DNA from: Methylobacter sp. BlB1
GTDB taxonomy: Bacteria > Pseudomonadota > Gammaproteobacteria > Methylococcales > Methylomonadaceae
Length of the DNA: 64,000 bases
NCBI RefSeq assembly: GCF_015476545.1
Contig: NZ_JADMKV010000004.1
Location: 62,001 to 126,000 of the forward strand
Direction: 5' to 3'
Made by a program: the position numbers and the translations under genes
Notes under the pieces: generated by a model
Database searches by the model: none
Told to the model about the DNA's origin: nothing
The model's input: the letters and a program-made list of their open reading frames with translations, nothing else
Shown here: piece by piece, positions 1 through 8,169 of the stretch
Layout: each line of letters starts with the position of its first letter
How positions within the stretch are numbered: the stretch's first letter is position 1

Positions 1-1
1 G

Positions 2-229
2 ATGCACATGACGCTGCTGGGGACGCTCATAACCCTGGCCCCGCGCACGCTGTTCGGCACGACCGGCTTTACCGGCTTCGGTGTCACGCTGTCGCCGGTC
101 GCCGATCAGCAGCTGGGCGGCGTCATCATGCTGCTGGTAGGCGGCGGCAGCTATCTGTTCGGCGGACTGGCGCTGCTTTTCGGTCTGCTGCGGAGCAATC
201 GCCCGGCGGGGGCGCGGCAATGGTCCTGA
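2..229 (+). CDS. CtaG-like cytochrome oxidase assembly protein, C-terminal fragment
   Basis: Only the last 75 residues are in the window; the reading frame is open to the left edge, so the true start lies upstream. The fragment has two hydrophobic stretches, the second containing DQQLGGVIMLLVGG, which resembles the end of the caa3-type CtaG family of membrane proteins that help insert copper into haem-copper oxidases. Its stop overlaps the start of the next gene, a cytochrome c, by ten bases, so the two are co-transcribed and probably translationally coupled. An oxidase operon upstream of the window is inferred from this, not seen. The family call rests on a short fragment and could be wrong. 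Confidence 0.55.
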   Translation: MHMTLLGTLITLAPRTLFGTTGFTGFGVTLSPVADQQLGGVIMLLVGGGSYLFGGLALLFGLLRSNRPAGARQWS

Positions 230-1332
230 AGATTACCTGGAAGCGGGCGCTTGCCGCGGCGGCGGCGCTGTTCATGCTCGCCCTGGCGATCGCCTGGTCG
301 GGCGTTCTCAACATCGGTGCCTCGACCGGCCATTGGGCGATCACCGACTGGTTTCTCCACTGGTCGATGCGCAACACGGTCCGCACCTATGCCGCGCTGA
401 CAGTGGACGAGCCCGCGGCCGACGCCGGCGGCCTGACCTCCGCCGCCGGCCACTACGCCGCCAATTGTGCCTTCTGTCACGGCGCGCCGGGCGAACAGCC
501 GGCCCGGGTCATGAAAGACGCGACACCGGCGGCGCCCGACCTGGCCGCGACCGCTCATTCCTGGACCGACCGGCAGCTTTTTTGGATCGTGAAGCATGGC
601 GTGAAGTTTACCGCCATGCCCGCCTGGCCCGCGCTGGACCGGGATGACGAAATCCGCCGCATGACCGCCTTCGTGCAGCGGCTGCCGGGCATGACGCCGG
701 CCGAATATCGCGCGCTCGCCTATGGACCCGACGGGCGCGTCGCCGGCGGCAAGCCGATACGGTTGGAAGATGCCTTACCCGACTGCGAGCGCTGCCATGC
801 TGACGACGGGCGCGGCCAGCCCGACATTCCGATATTAGCCGGACAACAACCAGCCTACCTGTCGGCGGCGCTCCGCGCCTACGCGGCGGGCAGGCGATCC
901 AGCGGCGTGATGGGAGCGGCCGCCGCCCGGCTGGACCCCGATCTCATGCAGGCGCTGGCGAAGCATTACGCCGGGCTTCCTGGAGGGCTGACCAAAGCCA
1001 AGACTGCCGCTGCCGCCGACCCGACGGCGGATGACCGGCTGGCCGAACGCATCTTCGCAAACGGTTTGAGGGAAGCCAATCTGCCGCCCTGCTCCAGATG
1101 CCACGCACCGGGCAAACGCCCGGACTATCCGACGCTGGCCGGCCAGAAGCCGGAGTATCTCGCCGCCCGGCTCCGCCGATGGCGCGGGGACGGAACCATC
1201 GTCGATGCGCGCAAGCCGAATTTGCTCATGCCGGTGATCGCGCGCCGCATTCCCGAACGCATGATCGAACCCCTGGCTCGCTTTTTCGCGCGGCAGAGCG
1301 CCGTGCCCAATTCCGCAGCAACAGAACGATGA
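220..1332 (+). CDS. Membrane-anchored tri-haem cytochrome c
   Basis: The 370-residue protein starts with one hydrophobic segment (about residues 8-28), probably a membrane anchor or uncleaved signal, followed by a periplasmic part. Three CXXCH haem c sites are visible: CAFCH at 83-87, CERCH at 189-193 and CSRCH at 291-295. The last two lie in domains resembling cytochrome c4-type modules. The ATG overlaps the end of the CtaG-like gene, so it is part of the same operon. The likely job is carrying electrons to, or forming a subunit of, an accessory terminal oxidase encoded upstream. The gene shares the strong G/C third-position bias of the block 1-6517. Function beyond electron transfer is inference. 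Confidence 0.75.
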   Translation: MVLKITWKRALAAAAALFMLALAIAWSGVLNIGASTGHWAITDWFLHWSMRNTVRTYAALTVDEPAADAGGLTSAAGHYAANCAFCHGAPGEQPARVMKDATPAAPDLAATAHSWTDRQLFWIVKHGVKFTAMPAWPALDRDDEIRRMTAFVQRLPGMTPAEYRALAYGPDGRVAGGKPIRLEDALPDCERCHADDGRGQPDIPILAGQQPAYLSAALRAYAAGRRSSGVMGAAAARLDPDLMQALAKHYAGLPGGLTKAKTAAAADPTADDRLAERIFANGLREANLPPCSRCHAPGKRPDYPTLAGQKPEYLAARLRRWRGDGTIVDARKPNLLMPVIARRIPERMIEPLARFFARQSAVPNSAATER

Positions 1333-1351
1333 ACACGTCATGGGAGTTATT

Positions 1352-3397
1352 ATGAATTGGCAGACACAACCACCACGCAACAGCGACTCGGCACCCGACA
1401 GCCCAAACCGGCCTGAAGACGGCCAGCCGGAGAAACCGAAGGGCATTGGACAAATGAACATTCCGCCGCGCAAGACCTGGATGACATTCCTGGCCATCCT
1501 GCTCATCAACTACCTGCTGATGAGGATTATCTTTCCGGAAGCCGGCGAGTCTGTCACCATCCCTTATACCACCTTCAAGGAAGAGGTCGCGAGGGGCAAC
1601 GTCAAGGCGATTTACAGCCACGGGACGAGCATCGAAGGCCGCTTTGTTGCGCCGGTTACCTGGCCGCCCGAAGGCGAAGACGAGACGGCCTCCGGCTCAC
1701 GGCGCCCTCGACAACCCGAGCCCGGAACGGCGGACACCTTCACGACTGAACTGCCCGCGTTCGTGGACCCCGGACTGGAGGCGTTCCTGATCGACCGCAA
1801 GGTCGAGATCAGCGCGGTGCCTATCCGGGAGGGCGGCTTCTGGGCCACGCTCCTGTTCGGCTTCGGCCCTGCGCTGCTGATCATCCTGTTTTATGTATGG
1901 CTCTACCGTCGAGCCTCGCAGCAGGGTGGCATGGGCGGCATGGGCGGGCTCATGGGCATCGGCAGGAGCAAGGCGCGCCTCTACGACCAGACGGCGGGCA
2001 CAAAAGTCACCTTCGACGATGTGGCCGGCATCGACGAAGCCGAGAACGAACTGGTCGAGATCGTGGATTTTCTGAAGTCCCCGGATAAATACACCCGTCT
2101 GGGCGGGAGCGCGCCGAAAGGCGTGCTGCTGGTCGGCGCGCCGGGAACCGGTAAGACCCTGCTGGCGAAGGCCGTCGCCGGGGAAGCCGGCGTGCCGTTC
2201 TTCTCGATGAGCGCCGCCGAGTTCGTGGAGATGATCGTCGGCGTGGGCGCGGCGCGCGTGCGGGATCTGTTCAAACAGGCGCGCGAGCATGCGCCGGCGA
2301 TCATCTTCATCGACGAGATCGACGCCATAGGCCGCGCACGGGGACAGGTGGCGATCGGCGGTGCCAGCGAACACGAGCAGACGCTGCAGCAGATCCTCAC
2401 CGAGATGGACGGTTTCTCCGGCCGCGAAGGCATCATCGTGCTGGCCGCGACCAACCAGCCCGAGGTACTGGACCGGGCGCTGCTCCGGCCCGGGCGCTTC
2501 GACCGGCGCGTGGTGGTGAACCTGCCGGACAAGACCGGCCGCGAGGCGATTCTCAAGGTCCACACCCGCCAGGTGCCGCTCGCCGGCGACGTCAGCCTGG
2601 GCGAACTTGCCGCGACGACGCCCGGCCTCTCGGGCGCCGACCTGAAAAACCTGGTCAACGAGGCGGCGCTGCTGGCGGCGCGCCGCGAGCGGAACGAGGT
2701 TTTTCAGCAGGACTTCCTGGACGCGCTGGAAAAGATCGTGCTCGGCCCCGAGCGCCCGCTGCTCCTGAGCCGCGCGGACAAGGAGCGCATCGCCTATCAC
2801 GAGAGCGGACACGCCATCCTCGGACTGGTCGTGCCCGACGCCGATCCGGTGCACCGGGTCTCGATCGTGCCGCGCGGGCAGGCGCTCGGAGTGACCTATC
2901 AGCGTCCCCAGGCGGACCGTTACAACTATCCCGAAGCTTACCTGCGCGCAAAAATTGTCGGCATGCTGGGCGGGCGCGCGGCCGAGGAAATCGTGTACGG
3001 CACCCGGACCACCGGCGCCGAGAACGACATCGAGCAGGCCACCCAGCTGGCCCGCAACATGGTCACGCGCTGGGGCATGAGCGACGAGCTCGGGATGGTG
3101 CAGCTCGCGCCCCGCGAAAATCCCTACCTGAGTCCCATCGGTGGATACGGCGGCGCCAGGCCTTTCAGCGATGAGACCGCCCGCGTCATCGACGCCGAGG
3201 TGCAAAAAATCATCGACGAGAGCCACGCGCAAGCGACAAGTCTCTTGAAGGCGCATCGCCGGGAACTCGACGCGCTGGTCGAAGCCCTGCTCGCGCGTGA
3301 GACACTTAATGAGCAGGAAATCCTGGAAGTCACCGGACTGCCTCCCGCGCCCTCCGTGGAAAACCGGCCCTTGCCGGTTGCCGATGAAAACAAATGA
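1352..3397 (+). CDS. ftsH: FtsH-type ATP-dependent zinc metalloprotease (accessory copy)
   Basis: This is a membrane-bound AAA+ protease of 681 residues. In order it has a proline-rich cytoplasmic N-terminus, a first membrane helix near residue 35-55, a periplasmic region with a charged low-complexity insert, a second helix near 170-190, a Gly/Met-rich linker, the AAA+ module with Walker A GAPGTGKT at 262-269, Walker B IIFIDEID, the pore-type region and an arginine-finger SRH (RPGRFDRR), and the peptidase domain with the zinc motif HESGH at 483-487. I prefer the ATG at 1352 over the one at 1340 because GGGAG lies five bases upstream of it. It follows the cytochrome c gene by 19 bases. Its high G+C content and setting suggest an acquired paralogue, not the housekeeping ftsH, which usually sits beside rlmE (ftsJ). 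Confidence 0.9.
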   Translation: MNWQTQPPRNSDSAPDSPNRPEDGQPEKPKGIGQMNIPPRKTWMTFLAILLINYLLMRIIFPEAGESVTIPYTTFKEEVARGNVKAIYSHGTSIEGRFVAPVTWPPEGEDETASGSRRPRQPEPGTADTFTTELPAFVDPGLEAFLIDRKVEISAVPIREGGFWATLLFGFGPALLIILFYVWLYRRASQQGGMGGMGGLMGIGRSKARLYDQTAGTKVTFDDVAGIDEAENELVEIVDFLKSPDKYTRLGGSAPKGVLLVGAPGTGKTLLAKAVAGEAGVPFFSMSAAEFVEMIVGVGAARVRDLFKQAREHAPAIIFIDEIDAIGRARGQVAIGGASEHEQTLQQILTEMDGFSGREGIIVLAATNQPEVLDRALLRPGRFDRRVVVNLPDKTGREAILKVHTRQVPLAGDVSLGELAATTPGLSGADLKNLVNEAALLAARRERNEVFQQDFLDALEKIVLGPERPLLLSRADKERIAYHESGHAILGLVVPDADPVHRVSIVPRGQALGVTYQRPQADRYNYPEAYLRAKIVGMLGGRAAEEIVYGTRTTGAENDIEQATQLARNMVTRWGMSDELGMVQLAPRENPYLSPIGGYGGARPFSDETARVIDAEVQKIIDESHAQATSLLKAHRRELDALVEALLARETLNEQEILEVTGLPPAPSVENRPLPVADENK

Positions 3398-3652
3398 GTG
3401 CACGCCTTTTCCGGAGCCTGGGGCCGCGTCGACAACGCGGTTTTGCAGGAGCGCGATGGGCCGGCACGATGCGCTATGCGCGGCGGTGCCGAGTTCGGTG
3501 CTGTGGCTGCGCGAGTTGAGCAAGCTGTTCACGTACGCGGGAAGACGAATATCGCGGCCGCCGCGGCCAAAAAGCGCTAGAGCGAAACTATTGCGCTGGT
3601 TGGGTTTCTTGAACGGGCACGAGAAGGCCGAAAAAGGTTGTGTGCGAATAAA
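3398..3652. other. No intact gene between ftsH and the aldehyde dehydrogenase remnant
   Basis: I see no convincing coding sequence here. Several frames are open because the DNA is G+C-rich, but none reads like a protein. It may be scrambled sequence left when most of the aldehyde dehydrogenase gene was lost. Confidence 0.5.
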
Positions 3653-3957
3653 TTTGCACCTACAAAAGTGCGCGCTAGGAATGAGGACGACGCGTTGCGG
3701 CTCGCAAATGCGACCGATTACGGGTTCTCAAGCGCTGCTTATTGCGGCGACCTGGAGCGCGGTGTGCGCTTTGCGCAAGCGGTCGAGGCCGGCATGACCT
3801 GCGTCAACGACACGTCGTTGGGCGACGAGGCTCATGCGGCGTTTGGCGGCGAAAAAACTCCGGCATCGGACTGTTTGGCTGCGAGTGGATTATCGATGAA
3901 TTCACTTCCACGCACTGGATTTCGGTGCAGCATACGCCGCGAGCCTATCCGTTCTGA
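3653..3957 (+). pseudogene. pchA: C-terminal remnant of an aldehyde dehydrogenase, probably pchA
   Basis: About 100 codons match the C-terminus of aryl-aldehyde dehydrogenases: [18 protein letters not shown], then a stretch ending AFGGEK, continuing in another frame as [18 protein letters not shown] and a natural-looking end at the TGA 3955-3957. The frame changes at a run of six A residues (3852-3857); one more A would restore EKNSGIG. The N-terminal three quarters, including the catalytic Cys and Glu, are absent, so the gene is dead whether or not the frameshift is a sequencing slip. It lies directly upstream of pchC, where pseudomonads carry pchA for 4-hydroxybenzaldehyde dehydrogenase. 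The assignment to pchA comes from position. Confidence 0.75.
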
Positions 3958-4019
3958 ATGCTGGCGCAGGATAACCTATGTCTTTCCGTTAACCTTCCAT
4001 TATCCATAAGGAGCACGAC

Positions 4020-4349
4020 ATGCCCTCATCGATGACCCGTCAAGGCGTGCAGCGGACTTTCAAAGCCTGCGCCGTTCTTTCTCTCGCTTTGCTCTCGGCT
4101 TCTGCCTTCGCCAAAGACGGCGGCACTTGGGAAAGCGGGGAAGATGTCTACGCCAAGGTCTGCGGTTATTGTCATGACGTCGGGGTCGGCCCGGCGATCA
4201 AGGGCCGGCACTTGACGCCCGGGTATATCAGCGCCTGGGTCCGCCACGGCTGGGGGGCGATGCCGTCCTTTTCGGCCTCTTTTATTGATGATAAGGCTTT
4301 GCAGGACGTCGCCGATTATCTGTCCAAGCCCGCAGCACAGCAGAAATGA
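4020..4349 (+). CDS. pchC: p-Cresol methylhydroxylase cytochrome c subunit
   Basis: This 109-residue protein has a signal peptide ending near ASAFA-KD and one haem c site, CGYCH at 48-52. A methionine in the GAMPSF segment is the likely second axial ligand. It matches the small cytochrome subunit of the flavocytochrome p-cresol methylhydroxylase, which takes electrons from the flavin subunit in the periplasm. AAGGAG lies six bases before the ATG. It is followed ten bases later by pchX and then pchF, the same order as in Pseudomonas pch operons. A eugenol-hydroxylase-type cytochrome is the main alternative, but the pchX neighbour favours p-cresol or a similar 4-alkylphenol. Confidence 0.82.
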   Translation: MPSSMTRQGVQRTFKACAVLSLALLSASAFAKDGGTWESGEDVYAKVCGYCHDVGVGPAIKGRHLTPGYISAWVRHGWGAMPSFSASFIDDKALQDVADYLSKPAAQQK

Positions 4350-4359
4350 GGAGTCTGCC

Positions 4360-4947
4360 ATGAATGTCTCGCGCCGCTTCATTCTCAAAGGTATCGCCCT
4401 GGGCGGTCTCGCCGGCATGACCCTGGGGCGCTGGAGCCTGTCCCTGGCCAATAACGCGGTCAGTGCCCAGGCCCAATCGACACTCCCCCTCCTGGTGCTG
4501 GTCAGCGGCGAAGCCGAACAGTCGGCTTTCCTTCGGGGCATCGCCGCGGCATTGCCGGACAAACGCCCGTGGGTGCAACGCACGGATCTCGGCATGGGCT
4601 TCGTGCAGGATTTCACCCGGCTGCTGCGCTCCGGGCCGCCGATCCGGATCATCGGTCTGGTCGATGACGCCAGCGCCGCGCTGATCGTCGAGCTGGCGCG
4701 TGCCTCGGACGCCCGTTTGCCGTGGCTGGGGTATCATTCGGCCAGTCCTGGACAATCCCGTCATCGCCTGCTCGGCGGCCAGGCGTCTTCTGAACTGGCG
4801 GCCCGGCTCGACTCGCGGCAGTGGACCGCGATCCTCGGTCTCGCCCTTGCCTCGCGGGGTTCCGCGCCCACGGGTCTGGCACCGCCGGCCGATGCCGCGC
4901 AGTCACCTTTGACCGGGCATTTCGTTTCTTTCGCGATCGAGACTTGA
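4360..4947 (+). CDS. pchX: PchX-like exported protein of the p-cresol operon
   Basis: The protein has 195 residues. The start at 4360 is preceded by GAGGA and opens with SRRFILKG followed by a hydrophobic run, a twin-arginine-type export signal. It therefore probably leaves the cytoplasm folded, or with the flavin subunit in a complex. The rest has no motif I recognise. Position between the cytochrome and flavin genes is the one held by pchX in pseudomonad pch operons, where its product is of unknown role. Function here is unknown; a part in maturation or export of PchF, which has no signal peptide of its own that I can see, is a guess. Confidence 0.65.
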   Translation: MNVSRRFILKGIALGGLAGMTLGRWSLSLANNAVSAQAQSTLPLLVLVSGEAEQSAFLRGIAAALPDKRPWVQRTDLGMGFVQDFTRLLRSGPPIRIIGLVDDASAALIVELARASDARLPWLGYHSASPGQSRHRLLGGQASSELAARLDSRQWTAILGLALASRGSAPTGLAPPADAAQSPLTGHFVSFAIET

Positions 4948-4960
4948 AGGAGTCCACCCC

Positions 4961-6517
4961 ATGACCGAACCAAACCAGGCCATACTTCCGCGCGGAGTTG
5001 TGCAGCAAGAGTTTCAAAAAGCCATCGAGAAGTTCCGTAAACTGCTCGGTGCCGGGAACGTCCTGGACCAGGACGAGCAGCTCGTGCCCTACATGAAGAT
5101 CATGATGCCGGTGGAGGAATCCAGGCATGCGCCTTCCGCCGCGCTGATCGCCACTAACGTGGAACAGGTGCAGGGCGTCGTGGCGATCTGCAACGAGCAC
5201 AAGATCCCGGTGTGGACTGTGTCCACCGGCCACAACCTGGGCTACGGCTCGTCCGCGCCCCACCACCGGGGGCAGGTGATATTGGACCTGAAGAAGATGA
5301 ACAAGATCATCGATGTCGATCCGGAGTTGTGCACCGCCCTGGTCGAGCCGGGCGTGACCTACCAGCAACTGGTCGATTACATCAAGGAAAAAGGCTACAA
5401 ACTATGGGTCGATCCGCCGGCGCCGTCAGCCATCGTAGGTCCCGTCGGCAATACCCTGGACCGCGGCGTGGGCTACACGCCCTACGCCGAGCACTTCCTG
5501 TTCCAGTGCGGCATGGAAGTGGTGCTGGCCAATGGCAAAGTGCTGCGCACGGCCATGGGCGGCGTCAAGGGCTCCAATACCTGGCAGGTGTTCAAATGGG
5601 GCTACGGCCCTTATCTGGACGGCATCTTCACGCAGTCCAATTTCGGCATCGTGACCAAGATGGGCCTCTGGCTGATGCCGCAGCCGGATGTCTTCAAGCC
5701 GTTTGCGGTCAAGTATCAGAAGGACGAGGACATAGCGGACCTGGTGGAGCTGTTCCGCCCATTGAGCATCAACGGCATCATTCCCAACGGCGTGGTGTTC
5801 GTCGGCACGCTCTACGAGGCCAGCGCCACTGTGCGCCGCTCCGACTACACCACGGACAAAGGTGCGACCTCAAAAGAGACCATCCAACGCATCCGCGACG
5901 AGCGCAAGATCGGGGCCTGGACCGTCTATGGCGCCCTGTACGGCACGCAGGCGCATGTCGACATCAACTGGAAGATCGTCACCGAACTGGTTCAGGAATC
6001 CGGCAAGGGCGAGATCGTCACCGAGGAGCAGGCCGGCAGTGACCCGGCGTTCAAGTATCGGGCGGACCTCATGCGCGGCAACATGACCCTGACCGAATTC
6101 GGTCTGTACAACTGGCGTGGCGGCGGCGGTTCCATGTGGTTTGCGCCGGTGAGCCAGGCCAGGGGCTCGGAGACGCTCAAGCAGGTCGAGCTGGCGACCC
6201 AAATTCTCAACAAGCACGGTCTGGATTATGTCGGCGAGTTCATCGTCACTCAGCGCGCCATGCACCATATCATCGATGTGCTGTTCAATCGTACCGATGA
6301 AGAGGAGATGAAACGCGCCCACGACTGCTTCGCCGAACTGCTGGACGAGTTCGAAAAAAATGGCTACGGCGTCTATCGGGTAAATACCGCGTTCATGAAC
6401 CGCGTCGCCGACAGCTATGGGCCGGTGCAGCGCGAAATCAACAAGACTCTCAAGCGCGCGCTCGATCCGAACAATATCCTGGCGCCGGGCAAATCGGGTA
6501 TCGACCTGGACACGTAA
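4961..6517 (+). CDS. pchF: p-Cresol methylhydroxylase flavoprotein subunit
   Basis: This 518-residue protein belongs to the vanillyl-alcohol oxidase / p-cresol methylhydroxylase family: an N-terminal FAD-binding half (STGHNLGYGSSAPHHRG, NTLDRGVGYTPYAEH) and a C-terminal substrate and cap half ending NNILAPGKSGIDLD. The enzyme oxidises the methyl group of 4-cresol to 4-hydroxybenzyl alcohol and then the aldehyde, passing electrons to the PchC cytochrome. Tyr383 in GLYNWRGGGGSMWF falls within one residue of Tyr384, the tyrosine that carries covalent FAD in the Pseudomonas enzyme, so covalent flavin is expected. AAGGAG precedes the ATG. Length and motifs look intact. Substrate could be another 4-alkylphenol. 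Confidence 0.88.
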   Translation: MTEPNQAILPRGVVQQEFQKAIEKFRKLLGAGNVLDQDEQLVPYMKIMMPVEESRHAPSAALIATNVEQVQGVVAICNEHKIPVWTVSTGHNLGYGSSAPHHRGQVILDLKKMNKIIDVDPELCTALVEPGVTYQQLVDYIKEKGYKLWVDPPAPSAIVGPVGNTLDRGVGYTPYAEHFLFQCGMEVVLANGKVLRTAMGGVKGSNTWQVFKWGYGPYLDGIFTQSNFGIVTKMGLWLMPQPDVFKPFAVKYQKDEDIADLVELFRPLSINGIIPNGVVFVGTLYEASATVRRSDYTTDKGATSKETIQRIRDERKIGAWTVYGALYGTQAHVDINWKIVTELVQESGKGEIVTEEQAGSDPAFKYRADLMRGNMTLTEFGLYNWRGGGGSMWFAPVSQARGSETLKQVELATQILNKHGLDYVGEFIVTQRAMHHIIDVLFNRTDEEEMKRAHDCFAELLDEFEKNGYGVYRVNTAFMNRVADSYGPVQREINKTLKRALDPNNILAPGKSGIDLDT

Positions 6518-6921
6518 GCGGCAAATCATGATGGCGATTCTGTCGCATTAACCGAAAAAATGTGGATTTCTGTCCCAGTAAGCAGCTTCGGGCCAAGTAT
6601 GCTGCGTTTCAGGTGGCATCCAAGTCCTCTTGTTTTTTGGCCGTTGTCAGTTGCAGCATTAAATCGGCTGCGATGATGAATCGAACATTGACGCCACGCC
6701 TAACAGCTTATAGGCAGACTAATCGCCAAGTTGTTCTAAAAATTCAGCCAAGGCAGCCTGTTGAGCGGCGGCATGATCAGCAATGGCTATCGATTACGGC
6801 GGAATTTATTCAACGAAGTCATCCGCTGCCTTCATCGGCGCCTTTACGCCTTCAATGGCGCATTTGAATTCACAATTTCAATCAGGCGTCGATGAGTAAC
6901 TCCAGCTGATTAATTTAACCA
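6518..6921. other. Non-coding junction between the pch operon and nadA
   Basis: This 404-bp stretch marks the drop from G+C-rich to ordinary composition. No intact gene is visible. On the minus strand, about 6727-6787 reads ADHAAAQQAALAEFLEQLGD then a stop, which looks like the real C-terminus of a lost protein but has an in-frame stop just upstream and no start. It may be a decayed gene at an island edge. Confidence 0.45.
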
Positions 6922-8019
6922 CTATTTTATAGCCAGCATATCGTCCAGCGCTTTTTTAGCCAGCTTGGCGATATTGGCCGGCACGGAGATCTGGTTGACC
7001 ACATGCCCGGCCGCCAGATTTTCCAGCACCCAGGCCAGATGCTGAGGATCGGTTCTGAACATGGTCGAGCACATGCACAGCATGGGCGACATGAAATGCA
7101 CGTTTTTGCCCTGCGCTTTGCATTCCTCGCTCAAGCGATTGACCAGGTTCAATTCCGTTCCGACCAGCCAGCGGGTGTTCGGCTCGGCTTCACGCACAGT
7201 CTTAAGAATGTATTCCGTAGAACCGATGTAATCGGATTTCTGGCAGACTTCAAAACAGGCTTCGGGATGCGAAATCACCTTCGTTTCGGGATAACGCTGC
7301 AGGAAATTATCGATATGTTCCGGCTGGAATGCCTGATGCACGGAGCAATAACCGTTCCACAGGATCATTTTGGCATTGCGGATCTGCTCGACTGTCAGCC
7401 CGCCCATCGGCTTGGTGAAATCCCAGACGACCATTTCCTCCAGCGGAATGCCCATCCGGTAGCCGGTGTTGCGGCCTAAATGCTGGTCCGGGAAAAACAG
7501 GATTTTCTCCCGGCGCGCAAAGCTCCATTCCAGAATTTTCTGCGCGTTCGAAGAGGTGCAGACAATGCCGCCATGCTCGCCGCAGAAGGCTTTCAGATCG
7601 GCTGCCGAGTTAATGTAAGTTACGGGTGTAACCTGAGATTCCACATCCAGCACTTCCGCCAGCTCGTTCCAGCATTTCTGCACCTTGATCAGGTTAGCCA
7701 TATCGGCCATGGAACAGCCCGCCGCCATATCCGGCAGAATGGCGATCTGTTCGGGCCTGGACAGGATATCGGCAACTTCGGCCATGAAATGCACGCCGCA
7801 GAATACGATGTATTCGGCATCAGACTGGGCCGCTTCCCTGGACAGCTTCAATGAGTCGCCGGTCAGATCGGCATGCTTGAAGACTTCATCGCGCTGATAA
7901 TGGTGGCCGAGAATAACACAGCGTTTGCCTAACTTTTCCTTGGCCGCGACAATGCGCGCATCGCATTCCTCGTCGCTGAGCAATGCGTAATCTTGAATCG
8001 GTAATGCGGTATCGGTCAT
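6922..8019 (-). CDS. nadA: Quinolinate synthase A
   Basis: NadA condenses iminoaspartate with dihydroxyacetone phosphate to quinolinate, the precursor of NAD. The 365-residue protein shows the family's marks: ILGHHYQRDEV near the N-terminus, DMAAGCSMADM, TYINS, GIVCTSSNA, FFPDQHLGRNTG, SHPEACFEVC and the C-terminal MLCMCSTM. Conserved cysteines around residues 115, 200-250 and 320 would supply the three ligands of the 4Fe-4S cluster. It is a stand-alone minus-strand gene; nadB and nadC are not in the window. The identification is secure. Confidence 0.95.
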   Translation of the reverse strand: MTDTALPIQDYALLSDEECDARIVAAKEKLGKRCVILGHHYQRDEVFKHADLTGDSLKLSREAAQSDAEYIVFCGVHFMAEVADILSRPEQIAILPDMAAGCSMADMANLIKVQKCWNELAEVLDVESQVTPVTYINSAADLKAFCGEHGGIVCTSSNAQKILEWSFARREKILFFPDQHLGRNTGYRMGIPLEEMVVWDFTKPMGGLTVEQIRNAKMILWNGYCSVHQAFQPEHIDNFLQRYPETKVISHPEACFEVCQKSDYIGSTEYILKTVREAEPNTRWLVGTELNLVNRLSEECKAQGKNVHFMSPMLCMCSTMFRTDPQHLAWVLENLAAGHVVNQISVPANIAKLAKKALDDMLAIK

Positions 8020-8071
8020 TTGAAGACAACCCTTAACAGAAAATAACTTGGTAATTCACCACGGACACGAG

Positions 8072-8108
8072 GGAACGAAGTGCTTAACTTTATAAGACAC
8101 TTCGTTCC
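8072..8108. terminator. Perfect 11-bp inverted repeat between aspS and nadA
   Basis: GGAACGAAGTG at 8072-8082 pairs exactly with CACTTCGTTCC at 8098-8108 across a 15-base loop. A second, weaker hairpin (TCTCCGCC / GGCGGAGG, about 8125-8150) lies between it and the aspS stop. Neither is followed by a clear T-run. They could end aspS transcription, shape the nadA leader, or be palindromic repeat elements. Confidence 0.5.
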
Positions 8109-8169
8109 GGGTATAAGTTTTGTCTCCGCCGCATTATTTTGGGCGGAGGCAAAATAGTGGACAAGGCGG

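Noticed and set aside
1697-3532. 611-residue open frame on the minus strand across ftsH
   Set aside because: It is a mirror of ftsH produced by G+C-rich codons; composition is not protein-like, while the plus strand encodes a full FtsH.
6562-6867. 101-residue plus-strand frame after pchF
   Set aside because: No ribosome site, no family resemblance, and it lies over the compositional junction; treated as non-coding.
8072-8108. CRISPR or phage attachment site at the repeats near 8.1 kb
   Set aside because: Only one inverted repeat pair is present, with no spacer-repeat pattern and no integrase gene nearby.
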